The notes: generated from the sequence alone by a model not told the origin. DNA of 64,000 nt from Paraburkholderia sp. UYCP14C (GCF_004197395.1 NZ_SELS01000002.1:1-64000), one strand, 5' to 3'; shown: positions 9,087 through 18,505, counted from the stretch's first letter. Program-made: numbers and translations.

Positions 9087-10309
9087 CGCGTGCCCTCCGG
9101 CTGAAGGGCATACACCGAGCCGAAGTCCAGATCGCGCGCCACGACGATCGTGAACTCCGCACCCTGATTCTGCGTCAGCGTCGGCGGAATGTTGATCGTG
9201 CTGTCGAGCACACGCGTGGCCATGTCGTTGCCCTGCTGCTGCGTGTTCTCATACACCACCGACCCACTGGAGTTGCCGCCGCGTGTCGACAGATAGCCAA
9301 TCGCGTCCTGGGTGAGGCCGAGCAGCATCGCTGCGCCGATGCGCTGGCGCCAGTGGTTGTCCACGTAGCCGTCGATGCCCATACGACCGAGCGCGTCGGC
9401 CGCGGGCGAGTCGATCTCGACCGTGACGCCGTGGGGCGTCTCGATACGGGCCGACAGCACGAACACCCGCTTCTGGCCTGGCGACAGGTTCGAGCGATAT
9501 TGGCTGTTGATCTGCGAACCCCGCTCGATCAGCACGACACGGCCATCGTCCGAATATACGTTCTTCGTCACCGTGCACGTCGAGATTCCGGCCTCGGTCG
9601 AATCGAACGCCGTATCGCCCGCGCAGTCGATCTTGGCGCCCTGCGCGAGCATTAGACTGCGGTTGCCCAGCGTCCCGGCCCGAACGCGCTGCGTGACGGT
9701 TGGCGTCAACGCCTGGGCGAGCGCGCCGCCGGCCGGCCCTTGCGTTAGCGCTCCGGCGCCACCGCTCGCCGCGGCTGGAACCGGGGAAGCCGCGCCCGCC
9801 ATCCCGTCTGGCAGCCCACCCGCGGACTCCTGTCCACCGCCCGTTGCGAGCAGCGGCGCATCGAAGTAGCTGCGGGTTGGCACCGCGTGTGTGGTGCGAG
9901 CAGGCGCGGCAGCCACGGCCGCACCCGAGGCCGGCGTGGAAGGAGCCGCAACCGCGCTCGGCGGTACCCGGGCCGAAGCCGCATGATCGACCGACGATGC
10001 AGGCGGATCCTTGAACACGCGTCCCTGGGAAGACGTATCGGTTAGCGTGTCGCGCCTGGCCTTCGCTTCGGCATCGTGGCGCGCGAGAAAGCCGTGCACC
10101 GTCCAGACGGCGCCGGCGCCGACCATCAGCACGATCACGACCGGCGTCAGCCACCAGGCGCGTGGGCGGGCACCACGGTATTGACCCAGCGCGGGCATTC
10201 CGCGATCCGAAGCAGCACCCGATACCCTCTCGTTCTGACCACTTCGAGGCATCGAGCCGGGAGCATCGTCGGGCTCGATCACATTTCGTGGGGCGTCATC
10301 GTTCATCAT
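9083..10309 (-). CDS. virB10: VirB10 channel scaffold protein
   Basis: Energy-sensing scaffold spanning both membranes. The 408-residue protein has a short cytoplasmic N-terminus and one transmembrane helix (WWLTPVVIVLMVGAGAVWTV, residues about 53-72). A Pro/Ala-rich periplasmic linker leads to the C-terminal TrbI/VirB10 beta-barrel domain from about residue 200 (RAGTLGNRSLMLAQGAKIDC, VYSDDGRVVLIERGS, PHGVTVEIDSPAADALG). The last includes the helical region that forms the outer-membrane pore. CGGAGTC precedes ATG 10309. It overlaps the end of virB9 by 14 bases and virB11 by 4. Length and layout are usual for the family. Confidence 0.93.
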   Translation of the reverse strand: MMNDDAPRNVIEPDDAPGSMPRSGQNERVSGAASDRGMPALGQYRGARPRAWWLTPVVIVLMVGAGAVWTVHGFLARHDAEAKARRDTLTDTSSQGRVFKDPPASSVDHAASARVPPSAVAAPSTPASGAAVAAAPARTTHAVPTRSYFDAPLLATGGGQESAGGLPDGMAGAASPVPAAASGGAGALTQGPAGGALAQALTPTVTQRVRAGTLGNRSLMLAQGAKIDCAGDTAFDSTEAGISTCTVTKNVYSDDGRVVLIERGSQINSQYRSNLSPGQKRVFVLSARIETPHGVTVEIDSPAADALGRMGIDGYVDNHWRQRIGAAMLLGLTQDAIGYLSTRGGNSSGSVVYENTQQQGNDMATRVLDSTINIPPTLTQNQGAEFTIVVARDLDFGSVYALQPEGTR

Positions 10310-11123
10310 CGTGACTCCGCAGAACGCGCTTCACCCCGTTGACCGTCGTGCCGTCATGGGGCGGCACGCCGTCCATGTCGTAGGCGTCGTTCCACATGCC
10401 CACGACCTCATTGCCGAGCCGCAGCACGAATCGTTTCGCGACCTCGTGCACGACGATCGTGTCGCCTTCGACGTGCCTGTCGACCACGCTTTCCGTGTCG
10501 TCATCGGCCACCCGGAAAATCGCCGGCATGCGTCGGTTGTTCGGGATACGCAGATAGGTAAAGCGCCCGTCGTCCCATGCCGAGGTCGGTGCGATGTCGT
10601 CGGAGTCCGGCATGACCTGCATCGAGTACCGCGCGTTACGCACGGTGGGCAGCTGCGCCAGGCGCTTCGCGACCCGCGCCGCATCCGAATCCCCTTGCGC
10701 CTGCTTCGCCAGCTCATCCGGATAGACGAAGGTCACGCGGTACATCTCACGGTCGTTGCCAAACCTGGCCTTGAGCGGGAGCACCACCAGATCGAAGCTG
10801 TAGCTGTGCCGGTCGGTACGGATCTCGAGATTCGAGTCGTGCGCGGCGAGTTGCGGCTTCAGGTACACGTCGTGATCGCCCCTGTTCGCGACCACCTGCC
10901 AGCCGTCCCGGTCTCCGGGCGCGACGACCTGGATGTGCTCGTGCGGATCGAGAGCGATGTGCGTGGCAAAACCGCGCTGCGCCTCGATGCGCACAACGTC
11001 GTCCGCGCGATAGATCACCTGGCGAACGCGCGAGTCGTCGTTCCATCCAGGCAGGTCGAACGCGTAGGCCGTACTTGAGAGCAACCCAGCGGCGAGCACC
11101 ACGACTAAAGCAGGCGTTCTCAT
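10296..11123 (-). CDS. virB9: VirB9 outer-membrane core protein
   Basis: Periplasmic protein that forms the outer-membrane core with VirB7 and VirB10. A cleavable signal peptide ends near STAYA-FD (residue 21). The mature protein has the N-terminal VirB9 domain with VYLKPQLAAHDSNLEIRTD and the C-terminal barrel domain (WDDGRFTYLRIPNNRRMPAIF, then VVHEVAKRFVLRLGNEVVG). Length is 275 residues, normal for the family. Start and stop codons of virB8 and virB9 overlap as ATGA, so the two are translationally coupled. Confidence 0.93.
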   Translation of the reverse strand: MRTPALVVVLAAGLLSSTAYAFDLPGWNDDSRVRQVIYRADDVVRIEAQRGFATHIALDPHEHIQVVAPGDRDGWQVVANRGDHDVYLKPQLAAHDSNLEIRTDRHSYSFDLVVLPLKARFGNDREMYRVTFVYPDELAKQAQGDSDAARVAKRLAQLPTVRNARYSMQVMPDSDDIAPTSAWDDGRFTYLRIPNNRRMPAIFRVADDDTESVVDRHVEGDTIVVHEVAKRFVLRLGNEVVGMWNDAYDMDGVPPHDGTTVNGVKRVLRSHDDER

Positions 11124-11830
11124 GGCGTGCCCCCGACGTTCGAGGCGGAGGCCGCAGCCGGCGGCGTATATTCGGGGTCGCGACTGTAGGCCGTGACCTT
11201 GAAACCGAACGGATTGGCAATCGCCACGCTTTCGCGCGTGAATACGGGCGGCCGGTAGGTGTAGGCCAGCGTGATCACAAAACGCTGCGTCGGTTCGGCA
11301 TGGGCCTCGCCGTTTTTGAACGATGTGCGCTCGACATGCACGACTGCATGACCGGGTTCGTCGGGCGGCAGCGTGATCGAGAGGAGCCGGATGCGCCGCT
11401 CGATGCCCGGCCCCAACTGCCGGTCCAGCGCATCGGGGCCGCTATAGATGCCGCGGTAATCGCGAGCGACCACGTCGTCGCTCATCGCAAGGACGCTGTC
11501 GTAGTCCATCTGCAGCAGCCCCCAGTCGTAGCGCTCGCGTGCGCGCACATAGGTTTCGACCCAGTGCTTGTCCTGGATCTCCTTCGTATGCACGTGGCGA
11601 GCATCGAGCACGTCGATCACCTGGGATTCGCCCGTCAGGCGATCGACCTCGATGGGCAGCGGCACCACGCGATAGAACGGCACCATCACCGCCAGCGCAG
11701 TGGCACTGAGCACGGCTACGCCGATCGCTGCATAGGCGACATGCCACGCGCGCCGTTCGGAACGCTCCTGCAGGTGGGTCAGCGACGCCTCGATGTCGAG
11801 CACGCGCCCGTAATCGTGCGACGCACTCAT
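11120..11830 (-). CDS. virB8: VirB8 inner-membrane assembly protein
   Basis: Bitopic assembly factor of the inner-membrane complex. The 236 residues comprise a short cytosolic tail, one membrane helix (VAYAAIGVAVLSATALAVMV, about 30-50) and the periplasmic NTF2-like domain. That domain contains WVETYVRARERYDWGLLQMDY and YRGIYSGPDAL, which match the VirB8 signature. A proline/alanine tail follows. The start overlaps the lipoprotein gene stop by 4 bases and the end overlaps virB9 by 4. Confidence 0.92.
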   Translation of the reverse strand: MSASHDYGRVLDIEASLTHLQERSERRAWHVAYAAIGVAVLSATALAVMVPFYRVVPLPIEVDRLTGESQVIDVLDARHVHTKEIQDKHWVETYVRARERYDWGLLQMDYDSVLAMSDDVVARDYRGIYSGPDALDRQLGPGIERRIRLLSITLPPDEPGHAVVHVERTSFKNGEAHAEPTQRFVITLAYTYRPPVFTRESVAIANPFGFKVTAYSRDPEYTPPAAASASNVGGTP

Positions 11831-12042
11831 GACCGGTCTCCGGCATCCGGGGACGCGTGCTGATCCGGAGCCGCCGGTACCGTGGCTGGTGCTGCAGTTG
11901 GCACATCAGGCACCGGCGGCGGGCGGTTGACCGGCACACGATGCAGCCCGTCCGGCAACACGGGTTTCATCGGCCCGCTGGTGCAGGCAGCCAGGCTCCA
12001 GGCGACGCAGCAAGCCAGTGCCAAAGAGGTCAGCAGGGACAT
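11827..12042 (-). CDS. VirB7-like lipoprotein
   Basis: A 71-residue lipoprotein with a hydrophobic leader and a lipobox LAAC placing the acylated cysteine at residue 20, then a proline-rich mature part. Size, lipobox and position between virB5 and virB8 fit VirB7, which stabilises VirB9 through lipid anchoring. VirB7 proteins are too short and variable for confident assignment by sequence, and no second cysteine for a VirB9 disulphide is present. The assignment therefore rests mainly on synteny. Confidence 0.75.
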   Translation of the reverse strand: MSLLTSLALACCVAWSLAACTSGPMKPVLPDGLHRVPVNRPPPVPDVPTAAPATVPAAPDQHASPDAGDRS

Positions 12043-12052
12043 GGTGATCTCC

Positions 12053-12754
12053 TCAGTTTCCGAACGACGCCGGCACCATCTGGTCCTGCAGCCGGTTGGT
12101 CTTGGCTGCCCGGCTCAGCACCAGTTCGCTCTGCTGCTCGGCCGCGAGCTTGTCCTCGGTCTCGGCCAGCATCCGGAAAAGCTGCAGCTTCGTCATCTCG
12201 TTGCCGACCGCCGTGGACTCGATCTGGATGCGCGCCTGCAACTCCGCGATGCCCTTCGGGTCCTGCGTCAGGTCGATCTGCTGCGCGAGGCCCTGGGTCC
12301 GGTCCAGTTCCTGCAGCTCGGTCTGGTAGGCTTGCAGGCCGAACGCCTGGTCCTGATAGGGCTTGTTGAGCGCGCGCTGGCACACCTGCTGATCGATTCC
12401 CGTCTGGTCCTCGCAGTTATAGATCTGGCTGGCCGAGCGCAACGCCTGCGCGCTGCCCGTCAGGCCCGCATAGCCCCCGTTCTGGATCGCTGTATAGACG
12501 CTCTGCCAGTTCGACGGCAATGAGTTCGCCACGACCGGATTGCTCAGGAGTGCGCCGAAGCCGCGCGTGCCGACCGTCGACTGGTAGATCTGGATCTCCT
12601 GCTGCACTTCCTGCTTCAGTTGCTCCACCGAGGCAATGGCCTGGATGACGTTCTGCGCGTCATAGACCGGGATACCCTGCCCGTAAGCACCCACGCACCC
12701 TGACGCCCACACGCATGCGGCGCTCATCCATCTGCATCGTCCGTTCACGGTCAT
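12053..12754 (-). CDS. virB5: VirB5-type minor pilin
   Basis: Pilus-tip component. The 233-residue product begins with a signal peptide (cleavage after about residue 26, VGAYG-QG). Mature sequence starts IPVYDAQNVIQAIASVEQLKQEVQQ, the long helix typical of VirB5/TraC proteins, and the rest is predominantly helical with two conserved-looking cysteines (NCEDQTG, QQVCQRAL). ATG 12754 is chosen because GAGGAGGTG lies immediately upstream and gives a clean signal peptide; an in-frame extension to 12826 would run into virB6. The gene lies 10 bases after virB6, so B6-B5 order is inverted relative to the Agrobacterium operon. Confidence 0.88.
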   Translation of the reverse strand: MTVNGRCRWMSAACVWASGCVGAYGQGIPVYDAQNVIQAIASVEQLKQEVQQEIQIYQSTVGTRGFGALLSNPVVANSLPSNWQSVYTAIQNGGYAGLTGSAQALRSASQIYNCEDQTGIDQQVCQRALNKPYQDQAFGLQAYQTELQELDRTQGLAQQIDLTQDPKGIAELQARIQIESTAVGNEMTKLQLFRMLAETEDKLAAEQQSELVLSRAAKTNRLQDQMVPASFGN

Positions 12755-12764
12755 CACCTCCTCT

Positions 12765-13934
12765 TCAACTACCCGGCTGACCAAGGTTCGTGCGCGCGGC
12801 GCGCTGGTAGGCCGGCGTCGTGCCACTCACCGGCGTACCGCCGGAGCCACCACCTGAGCCCGTACGATCGCGAATCTTGCCGCCGGGGCGTGGCCCTCCC
12901 CCGTTAGCGCTTAACGCCCGCCCGATCGCGATCGCCAGACTCCGCGAGGCAAGGCCCGCCACGAATGCGCCGAAGCCGGACAATGTCGCGCCGCCCGACA
13001 GGCCCGCCGCCACGGTCGGCAACTGCCAGCCGACCATCGCGAGGAACACGCCGGTCGCGAAGAGGCCAATCGCGGCGGCGGCCGCCGCGCTGTCGTCCAG
13101 GGAGGCGGAAATGGCTTGCACGAGGACCGATGCATCGGCGCCGGGTGCGCTACCCGTCGCATGAAGCGACGTGAGATCAGCCGAGAACGCGGTGAGCGCC
13201 ATACCGAGGAAGGCGGCCACGAGGACCTGCAGCAACGCGTAATTGGCGACCTTCGCGGTCCACGCCTCGAAAAACCGCGCGGTCGGCGCGAACGCCGCGC
13301 AGGCGATGAAAATGGGCCCAAGCCCGAGCACGAGATCGAGCAGCATCCTCGCCATCACGACCTCGAAAGCCAGAACGATCAGGAAGATCGAGCCCCCGAG
13401 CGCGGCCACCAGGCCACACAGAAAATCGCCTATCGCGGCGGCGAGGCCACTCGGGCTGATTCCTTCGTGCGTCGCCTTGTCGAAGTAGGCGTCCATCACG
13501 AGATCGATCTGCTGGTCGTAGCAGTCGAGCGTCTGGTAGATGCCGGTCGCTGCACCCTGCCCCGTCACGCTGCTGCCGTTGGCCGAGCCGCAGCCGGGAT
13601 TGCCGCCGCCCGTCGTGTTCGCCGCGTTCTGGATCGTCTGGGCGAGTCCGGACGTCGCACCGCCGACAACGGTGACGACCTGCTGCTGGTAGATGCCGGC
13701 GCTCAGTGCGAACGCGAGCGTGATCGCCACCTTTAGCCCGCGCCACGCGAACGCCGGCACGGCTTCGTGCGCTTCGCCGCGCACCACCGCGAGACCGTAG
13801 GCCAACACCCAGATCGTGCCAGCCGTCGTGACAACTGGAACGAGCGCACCGGACAGCGCCGACGACACGTTCGTCACGTAGATCGACATGCCGTTCTCGA
13901 GCGTGCCGCACACAGCGGTAAAGAGGCCGCTCAT
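12765..13934 (-). CDS. virB6: VirB6/TrbL polytopic channel protein
   Basis: Inner-membrane channel component of 389 residues. It has several hydrophobic segments: residues about 25-55 and 65-90, and a cluster from about 155 to 345 containing ALGGSIFLIVLAFEVVMARML and LDLVLGLGPIFIACAAFAPTA. The latter is the conserved VirB6/TrbL core, with TARFFEAWTAKVANYALLQVL following. A Gly/Ser-rich, cysteine-bearing periplasmic loop sits at about 100-140. The C-terminus is a flexible Gly/Pro-rich tail. It overlaps the virB4 stop by 4 bases. Confidence 0.88.
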   Translation of the reverse strand: MSGLFTAVCGTLENGMSIYVTNVSSALSGALVPVVTTAGTIWVLAYGLAVVRGEAHEAVPAFAWRGLKVAITLAFALSAGIYQQQVVTVVGGATSGLAQTIQNAANTTGGGNPGCGSANGSSVTGQGAATGIYQTLDCYDQQIDLVMDAYFDKATHEGISPSGLAAAIGDFLCGLVAALGGSIFLIVLAFEVVMARMLLDLVLGLGPIFIACAAFAPTARFFEAWTAKVANYALLQVLVAAFLGMALTAFSADLTSLHATGSAPGADASVLVQAISASLDDSAAAAAAIGLFATGVFLAMVGWQLPTVAAGLSGGATLSGFGAFVAGLASRSLAIAIGRALSANGGGPRPGGKIRDRTGSGGGSGGTPVSGTTPAYQRAARTNLGQPGS

Positions 13935-16408
13935 CGCACACCTCCCGGCCCCGGCAACAAAGATAGGCGCGCACTGGCCTGTTCTGACTGTGCGGCGCGG
14001 CGCTTCGCAAGCTGTTCATGGAAGACGGGCAACCAGTCCTGTGGCGCGTCGCCGACCTGGGCGCGGATAGTGTCGAGCAGTTCAACGTTGTCGGTCGTGC
14101 CCGACAGCACATCGAGCACATCGCCAAGGCCCGCGAGATCGAGCCGGCCGATGGCCGAGCGATGGCCCTGCTTGACGAGGAACAGGCGGCTGTTCTCGCC
14201 GAGGTTGCGCACGATGTTGAATTCGGCTTCGGTCAGCTTGAAACCGCGCACGTAATCGTCGTAATCGGCGCGCGGGTTCGGCAGGAAGAAGAACGTCGCG
14301 CTCTGCTCGATCAACGCACTTGCAATTTCACTGCGCAGCACGTCGGCCGGCGACTGGGTATCGAAAATCCCAAGCCCGTTCTGCTTGCGGATCGTCTTTT
14401 GCTTGTTCTTTGCAAAATCCGTGAAGACCGGATCACTGAGCCGCTTCCAGAATTCGGTCATCACGTAGATGAAACGCCGCCCGTCGATCAGGTTCTCGGT
14501 CCGGTGCAGCAGGTACATTGTGATGGGCGTGGACACCTCGCCATCGTCTAGCAGTTCGGTGTCGTCGAAGCCGAACAGCGTCGCGTGGGCGAGATCGATG
14601 CGATCGGTCGGGTTGTCGAGCACCCAGCCCAGGCGCCCGCCCGCGCACCATTTCGCGAGCCGCGCATGCAGGCTGTTTTCGCCCACGTTCGGCAGGAGCT
14701 GCCGGACCATCGACAGACGACGCAGGGGCTTGTCCATGCGGGCGACTTCGCGCACGGCGCGCGAGATGTCGAGCTCATCTCTCGCAGACAGCGGCTCGCC
14801 AATATCGACGAGCTTGCGTACGAGGCGTTCCCAGAAGTCGATCACGGGCTCGCCCGCCACCATCTGGAACGGATTCAGCCCGGTAGGCTCGCCACGACGG
14901 AATACCGTATAGGTGCCCTCCATCGCACGAATCGCGATCTCCGTACCACGGTCCTTGTCGAACAGAACCGCGGTGATGCCGTACTTGGTCGCCATCGCCA
15001 GTAGGAACAGCTCAAGCACCGTCTTGCCTGCGCCGGCGCGACCGATGATCTGCGCGTTGGCAAGCGCCTTCTCGTCGAGCGAATCCTGTTTGTCGGATGT
15101 CGCGTGGAAGTTCAGATAGAGCGGCTGGCCGCCGGGCGTCTTGACGATCGTTATCGCCTCGCCCCACGGATTGCCGTCGCGCTTTCCCGTCGCGAAGTTG
15201 TGCAGGCTCGACAGGCCGCAGAAATTGCGCGATGTGAGCTTCGCCTCGCGCGGCCGATAGCGCCAGTTGCACGGTAGCTGCGCAAACCAGGCCGCGTCGG
15301 CTACGAGATCGATCAGTGCCGCCTGGAAACCCGCATCGGCCAGTTGCGTGCGGGCCTTCGCAACATGCCTGGACACCTCGTCCAGCGTGTCGCCAAGCAC
15401 GGCCAGCGAATAGTGATATTCGCCGAGGACGAAATCGCCGTTGATCAGGTCATCAAGCGCCCGGTCGATTGCCTCGACCTGGGACACGGCGACGTCCTCG
15501 CCCGCGATAAGCTGGTTGCGCTGCCGCTCCAGAGCCTCTTTTGCCGTGGGCTTGTCGAGGATCGTGAAGCTCTGCGTCTCGATGTACTCGAAGTCGGCAT
15601 AGAGCAGTCCGTTCAGCATGCCCGGCTCGGTGTCCTCTGGATAATCCTTGAGGTCAAGCATCGCGGCGAAACGCGTCGTCGCCGGCATGCGGATCTCGAT
15701 TTTCTCGGCGCCGACGAAGAGCCGCGAAGTTGGCAGCGCTTCGCGAATCGGCCCAGCTGGCACTGGCTCGCGCTCCCAGGTCCCGTTGACCAGATAGCCA
15801 AGAAATTCCAACGCCGATGAATAGCTGCGCGGAGACGACGTGCAGGGACTGGGTCGGGTATAGACGCCGAGCGCGACCGGATCGTACGGTTTGAGGCTTG
15901 ATTCGACCTGGGCCGCGAGTTCCGCCATCACCTTCAGCGCGTCGAGCTGGTCGCGCCGGATATCGTCGCGCGTGCGGCGCGCCGCACGGCTGAAAACACG
16001 ACCGAGCTGGGTGCGGTTTGGTCGGTAGACCACCGTCAAGAAAAGCTCGTTGGCCATCATCCGATAGCCGGCAAAGCTAGCGTAGTAGCGCGTAGCCAGT
16101 TCGTTGCAGAAGCGGTTGTGGTACGGCGTCGAAAGGTAATCCGACACACGTCGACGCAGACGGTGTGCCCACAGGGCCACATGCCCGCCTGCGAGCCCAC
16201 GCACGAACTGGTTGAACCCATCGTGACGCGCGAGGATATCGGCAGGATCAGACGCCTCGAACGCGATGCCGGCAATCTTCCAGCTCTGCAGGTAGTCGCC
16301 TTCCTTCGTTTTGATCACGTGGCCGGTCACGTGCGTCGAGTAAGGGATGTAGCCCGCAAGCGGCACTTCCCGATTCGCGACGGAAACGAGTTGCGGTTTG
16401 GCCGGCAT
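13931..16408 (-). CDS. virB4: VirB4 type IV secretion ATPase
   Basis: Largest ATPase of the secretion machine, needed for pilus biogenesis and substrate passage. The 825-residue protein has the CagE/VirB4 N-terminal domain and, near residue 440, a Walker A written GRAGAGKT. The second residue is Arg in place of the usual Pro/Ser/Thr, but the GxxGxGKT signature is intact. Downstream are the family segments FDKDRGTEIAIRAMEGTY and RFIYVMTEFWKRLSDPVF (Walker B region), then QSPADVLRSEIASALIEQSATFFFLPNP. It starts one base after virB3 and ends overlapping virB6. Confidence 0.95.
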   Translation of the reverse strand: MPAKPQLVSVANREVPLAGYIPYSTHVTGHVIKTKEGDYLQSWKIAGIAFEASDPADILARHDGFNQFVRGLAGGHVALWAHRLRRRVSDYLSTPYHNRFCNELATRYYASFAGYRMMANELFLTVVYRPNRTQLGRVFSRAARRTRDDIRRDQLDALKVMAELAAQVESSLKPYDPVALGVYTRPSPCTSSPRSYSSALEFLGYLVNGTWEREPVPAGPIREALPTSRLFVGAEKIEIRMPATTRFAAMLDLKDYPEDTEPGMLNGLLYADFEYIETQSFTILDKPTAKEALERQRNQLIAGEDVAVSQVEAIDRALDDLINGDFVLGEYHYSLAVLGDTLDEVSRHVAKARTQLADAGFQAALIDLVADAAWFAQLPCNWRYRPREAKLTSRNFCGLSSLHNFATGKRDGNPWGEAITIVKTPGGQPLYLNFHATSDKQDSLDEKALANAQIIGRAGAGKTVLELFLLAMATKYGITAVLFDKDRGTEIAIRAMEGTYTVFRRGEPTGLNPFQMVAGEPVIDFWERLVRKLVDIGEPLSARDELDISRAVREVARMDKPLRRLSMVRQLLPNVGENSLHARLAKWCAGGRLGWVLDNPTDRIDLAHATLFGFDDTELLDDGEVSTPITMYLLHRTENLIDGRRFIYVMTEFWKRLSDPVFTDFAKNKQKTIRKQNGLGIFDTQSPADVLRSEIASALIEQSATFFFLPNPRADYDDYVRGFKLTEAEFNIVRNLGENSRLFLVKQGHRSAIGRLDLAGLGDVLDVLSGTTDNVELLDTIRAQVGDAPQDWLPVFHEQLAKRRAAQSEQASARLSLLPGPGGVR

Positions 16409-16409
16409 A

Positions 16410-16730
16410 TCACGCCCTCCTCTTCAGGAGGACCGGCACGTAGGCATGCGTGCCCCAGAAACGGCGGTTGCCTTGGCGCAGCACCATGCGAGTGCGTAGC
16501 GAATACTGCGCGAGGCGCTGATCGTCATAGCGCGTGATCATGCGCATCGCGACGAACACGGGAATCATCAGGAACAGGATCGCGACACCCAGCGGGGGGC
16601 TCGCGAGTAGTGCCCAGATGGCCGGGATCAGCATGCCGCCGCCGATCACCAGAAACGACACGAGCGGCACGCCCCAGAGCATCGCGGGACGCGTGCAGCC
16701 TTTGAAGATGGAATCCCTGAGCGAGTGCAT
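16410..16730 (-). CDS. virB3: VirB3 inner-membrane protein
   Basis: Short (106 residue) membrane protein with the VirB3 layout: SIFKGCTRPAMLWGVP before two adjacent hydrophobic stretches (about 18-60), then a basic cytoplasmic tail (MITRYDDQRLAQYSLRTRM). VirB3 works with VirB4 in pilus assembly and is fused to it in some systems. Here the two remain separate, with the stop codon and the next ATG separated by a single base. Confidence 0.88.
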   Translation of the reverse strand: MHSLRDSIFKGCTRPAMLWGVPLVSFLVIGGGMLIPAIWALLASPPLGVAILFLMIPVFVAMRMITRYDDQRLAQYSLRTRMVLRQGNRRFWGTHAYVPVLLKRRA

Positions 16731-16747
16731 GGTTCGGCGCTCCTGGA

Positions 16748-17089
16748 TCAGCCTGCCGGAATCAACATGCTAGCGATAACGGTCGCGCAACCGACGAAGA
16801 GACCGCCGATAAAGACGTTCGCAATATCACCGAACCGGGCGTGCTGGAACATCATCCGGAAGCCCGCCCAGATGATGGAGATCGAGCAGATCACGCCCCC
16901 CACGCCCAGCAACGTCGTCTGGATCGTGCTCAGCAGCGTATTGACCTGGGAGAGCTGCGCCCATGCCGGCACCGCGAACGTCAGGGACGAAGTGGCGATC
17001 GCGATTCCGCGCGCCGCCGTTCGGCCGGACGGCCACCGCCTCGTCCACATACCGAACTTTTGTGATTTACAAAGTATTCCTAAGCACAT
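16748..17089 (-). CDS. virB2: VirB2 major pilin
   Basis: Pilin precursor. A long basic leader ends in a signal-peptidase site after VPAWA-QLSQV. The mature part of about 70 residues has two hydrophobic helices separated by a short loop (GFRMMFQHARFGDI), as in VirB2 and TrbC pilins. Two starts are possible. ATG 17089 has GGAG 7 bases upstream but gives an unusual cysteine-containing N-terminus (MCLGILC); ATG 17050 (MWTRRW) looks more like a pilin leader but lacks a good ribosome site. The family assignment does not depend on the choice. Confidence 0.88.
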   Translation of the reverse strand: MCLGILCKSQKFGMWTRRWPSGRTAARGIAIATSSLTFAVPAWAQLSQVNTLLSTIQTTLLGVGGVICSISIIWAGFRMMFQHARFGDIANVFIGGLFVGCATVIASMLIPAG

Positions 17090-17138
17090 GGCCGGCTCCA
17101 GTTCGATCGATCAATATCTGATTCTTCAAAATGACGGG

Positions 17139-17813
17139 CTAGAACACCACCGCACTGCCATCCGGTTCTCGCCGCTGATCCTTAACCGGTGATGTGGCAG
17201 TCTCTCCATTGCGGTCCTGCCGCGATAGCTGTCGAATGACAGCTGGGGAAAGAGGGGGGCGAACCGGCGTCGCAGAATCGACCGGCACGACCGGGATAGG
17301 GATGATCGCCGGGACGCCCGGCGGCAATGGCAACTGACCCGCCGCGTTGTCCACGACGCGCTGTACATACCCCGTCCGGTAGCCGGTCGAAAAATTGCCG
17401 CTCGCGTAGCAGGACAGGCTCGCGCGCAGCGCCCCCTGTACATCGGACTGAGAATCGGAATCTGCATGGACCCGCCGGCTCCGCGCCGTCGCGAAGCAGT
17501 CTTGAAGGATCGCGGCGGCCGCCGCCAGGTTGCGGCACGGCTCGAAAGCGTTCTCGGCAGTCAGCCCGTAGTCTGGCCAGTTCGCGCGATTCACCTGGGC
17601 GAGTCCGACGCTGAAGTTCCAACCCGTCGTCTCCAGCGCGCGTGCCGTTGCCACCGCTTCGGCGGTATTCGATGGTTGCCGCAGCAACCGGCCATGCACC
17701 ACGCCGATCGCATAGGGATTGAATCCGGATTCAGTGCGCACGATCGCGGCCATCGTGACCGGCGCGATCTGCGGCGCGCACTGCTGAGCGAGTGCCATGA
17801 AGTCGAGGGACAC
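17139..17813 (-). CDS. virB1: VirB1 lytic transglycosylase
   Basis: Periplasmic murein-cutting enzyme that opens the wall for channel assembly. The 224 residues contain the catalytic-glutamate motif MAAIVRTESGFNPYAIGVV early on, then the SVGLAQVNRANWPDYGLT motif and an NLAAAAAILQDCF segment, all characteristic of the SLT domain of VirB1. I place the start at GTG 17813, two bases after the upstream stop and behind a GGCGGGGGAAAC sequence; ATG 17798 (MALAQQC) is an alternative. No classical signal peptide is obvious, as in several VirB1 homologues. The C-terminus is Pro/Val-rich. Confidence 0.88.
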   Translation of the reverse strand: MSLDFMALAQQCAPQIAPVTMAAIVRTESGFNPYAIGVVHGRLLRQPSNTAEAVATARALETTGWNFSVGLAQVNRANWPDYGLTAENAFEPCRNLAAAAAILQDCFATARSRRVHADSDSQSDVQGALRASLSCYASGNFSTGYRTGYVQRVVDNAAGQLPLPPGVPAIIPIPVVPVDSATPVRPPLSPAVIRQLSRQDRNGETATSPVKDQRREPDGSAVVF

Positions 17814-17815
17814 GA

Positions 17816-18391
17816 TCAGTTTCCCCCGCCGAAGCGATCCCACTGCTGGTCGATGCGCTGCTGGAAGAGCGCTGCGGACTGCGTCGGGTCATAAGGCGCT
17901 TGCGTACTGCCTGCCCCATAGAATTCAGTGATCGTGGGCCCCTGTCCACCAACGTCCCACCAGACACGTGTATAGAGCTGGTTGTCGAAAGTGACGTTGA
18001 TGGCGCCCGTTGCCCGACACAGCAGTTCGCTCTGTTCCGGACCACCCCACAGCAGCAGGTCTTCGCGACAATAACCGCCGCTCGCGAACGTATTGGTGGC
18101 GGACGTACCGTGCGCCCCGCCTGCACCGAACTCGCACGTCGGAAATGGGTCGCCGTGCCGAAGCGCGCGCCATAGCTTCTCGATCGGCGGCACGCATTCG
18201 CCATACTGCTCGGGACCGCCGGGATTCGATAGGCAGAGCACTACCTGGCAACCCCAGTCGTCCGCATGCGCCACGCCCGGCGTGAAAACCGAGGTGCCGG
18301 CGAGCAGTGCCAGCGCGAGCGACCAGCGCCGCGCAATACCGCGCATCGCGCGCGGTTCACGACACCAGAGAACGAAACGATCCATCTTCAT
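17816..18391 (-). CDS. Secreted protein of the transfer operon
   Basis: First gene of the transfer operon. The 191-residue product has a signal peptide (cleavage after VAHA-DD, about residue 43 from ATG 18391). The mature domain opens DWGCQVVLCLSNPGGPEQYGEC and includes PPIEKLWRALRHGDPFPTC. At least six cysteines suggest periplasmic disulphides. I recognise this pattern as a conserved family ahead of virB1 in betaproteobacterial conjugation clusters, but know no biochemical function. ATG 18391 is preceded by AGGTGG. The stop is 2 bases from the virB1 start. Confidence 0.75.
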   Translation of the reverse strand: MKMDRFVLWCREPRAMRGIARRWSLALALLAGTSVFTPGVAHADDWGCQVVLCLSNPGGPEQYGECVPPIEKLWRALRHGDPFPTCEFGAGGAHGTSATNTFASGGYCREDLLLWGGPEQSELLCRATGAINVTFDNQLYTRVWWDVGGQGPTITEFYGAGSTQAPYDPTQSAALFQQRIDQQWDRFGGGN

Positions 18392-18505
18392 GATCCACCT
18401 TCCATCGATTAAATCCGTCGCGCACCGACGTACCGACACGGATGTGCGCGGGAAAAGAAACCCGCGGGGCCGGGGAGGCACGCCGTGGGTTCAAGGGGGA
18501 TCAGC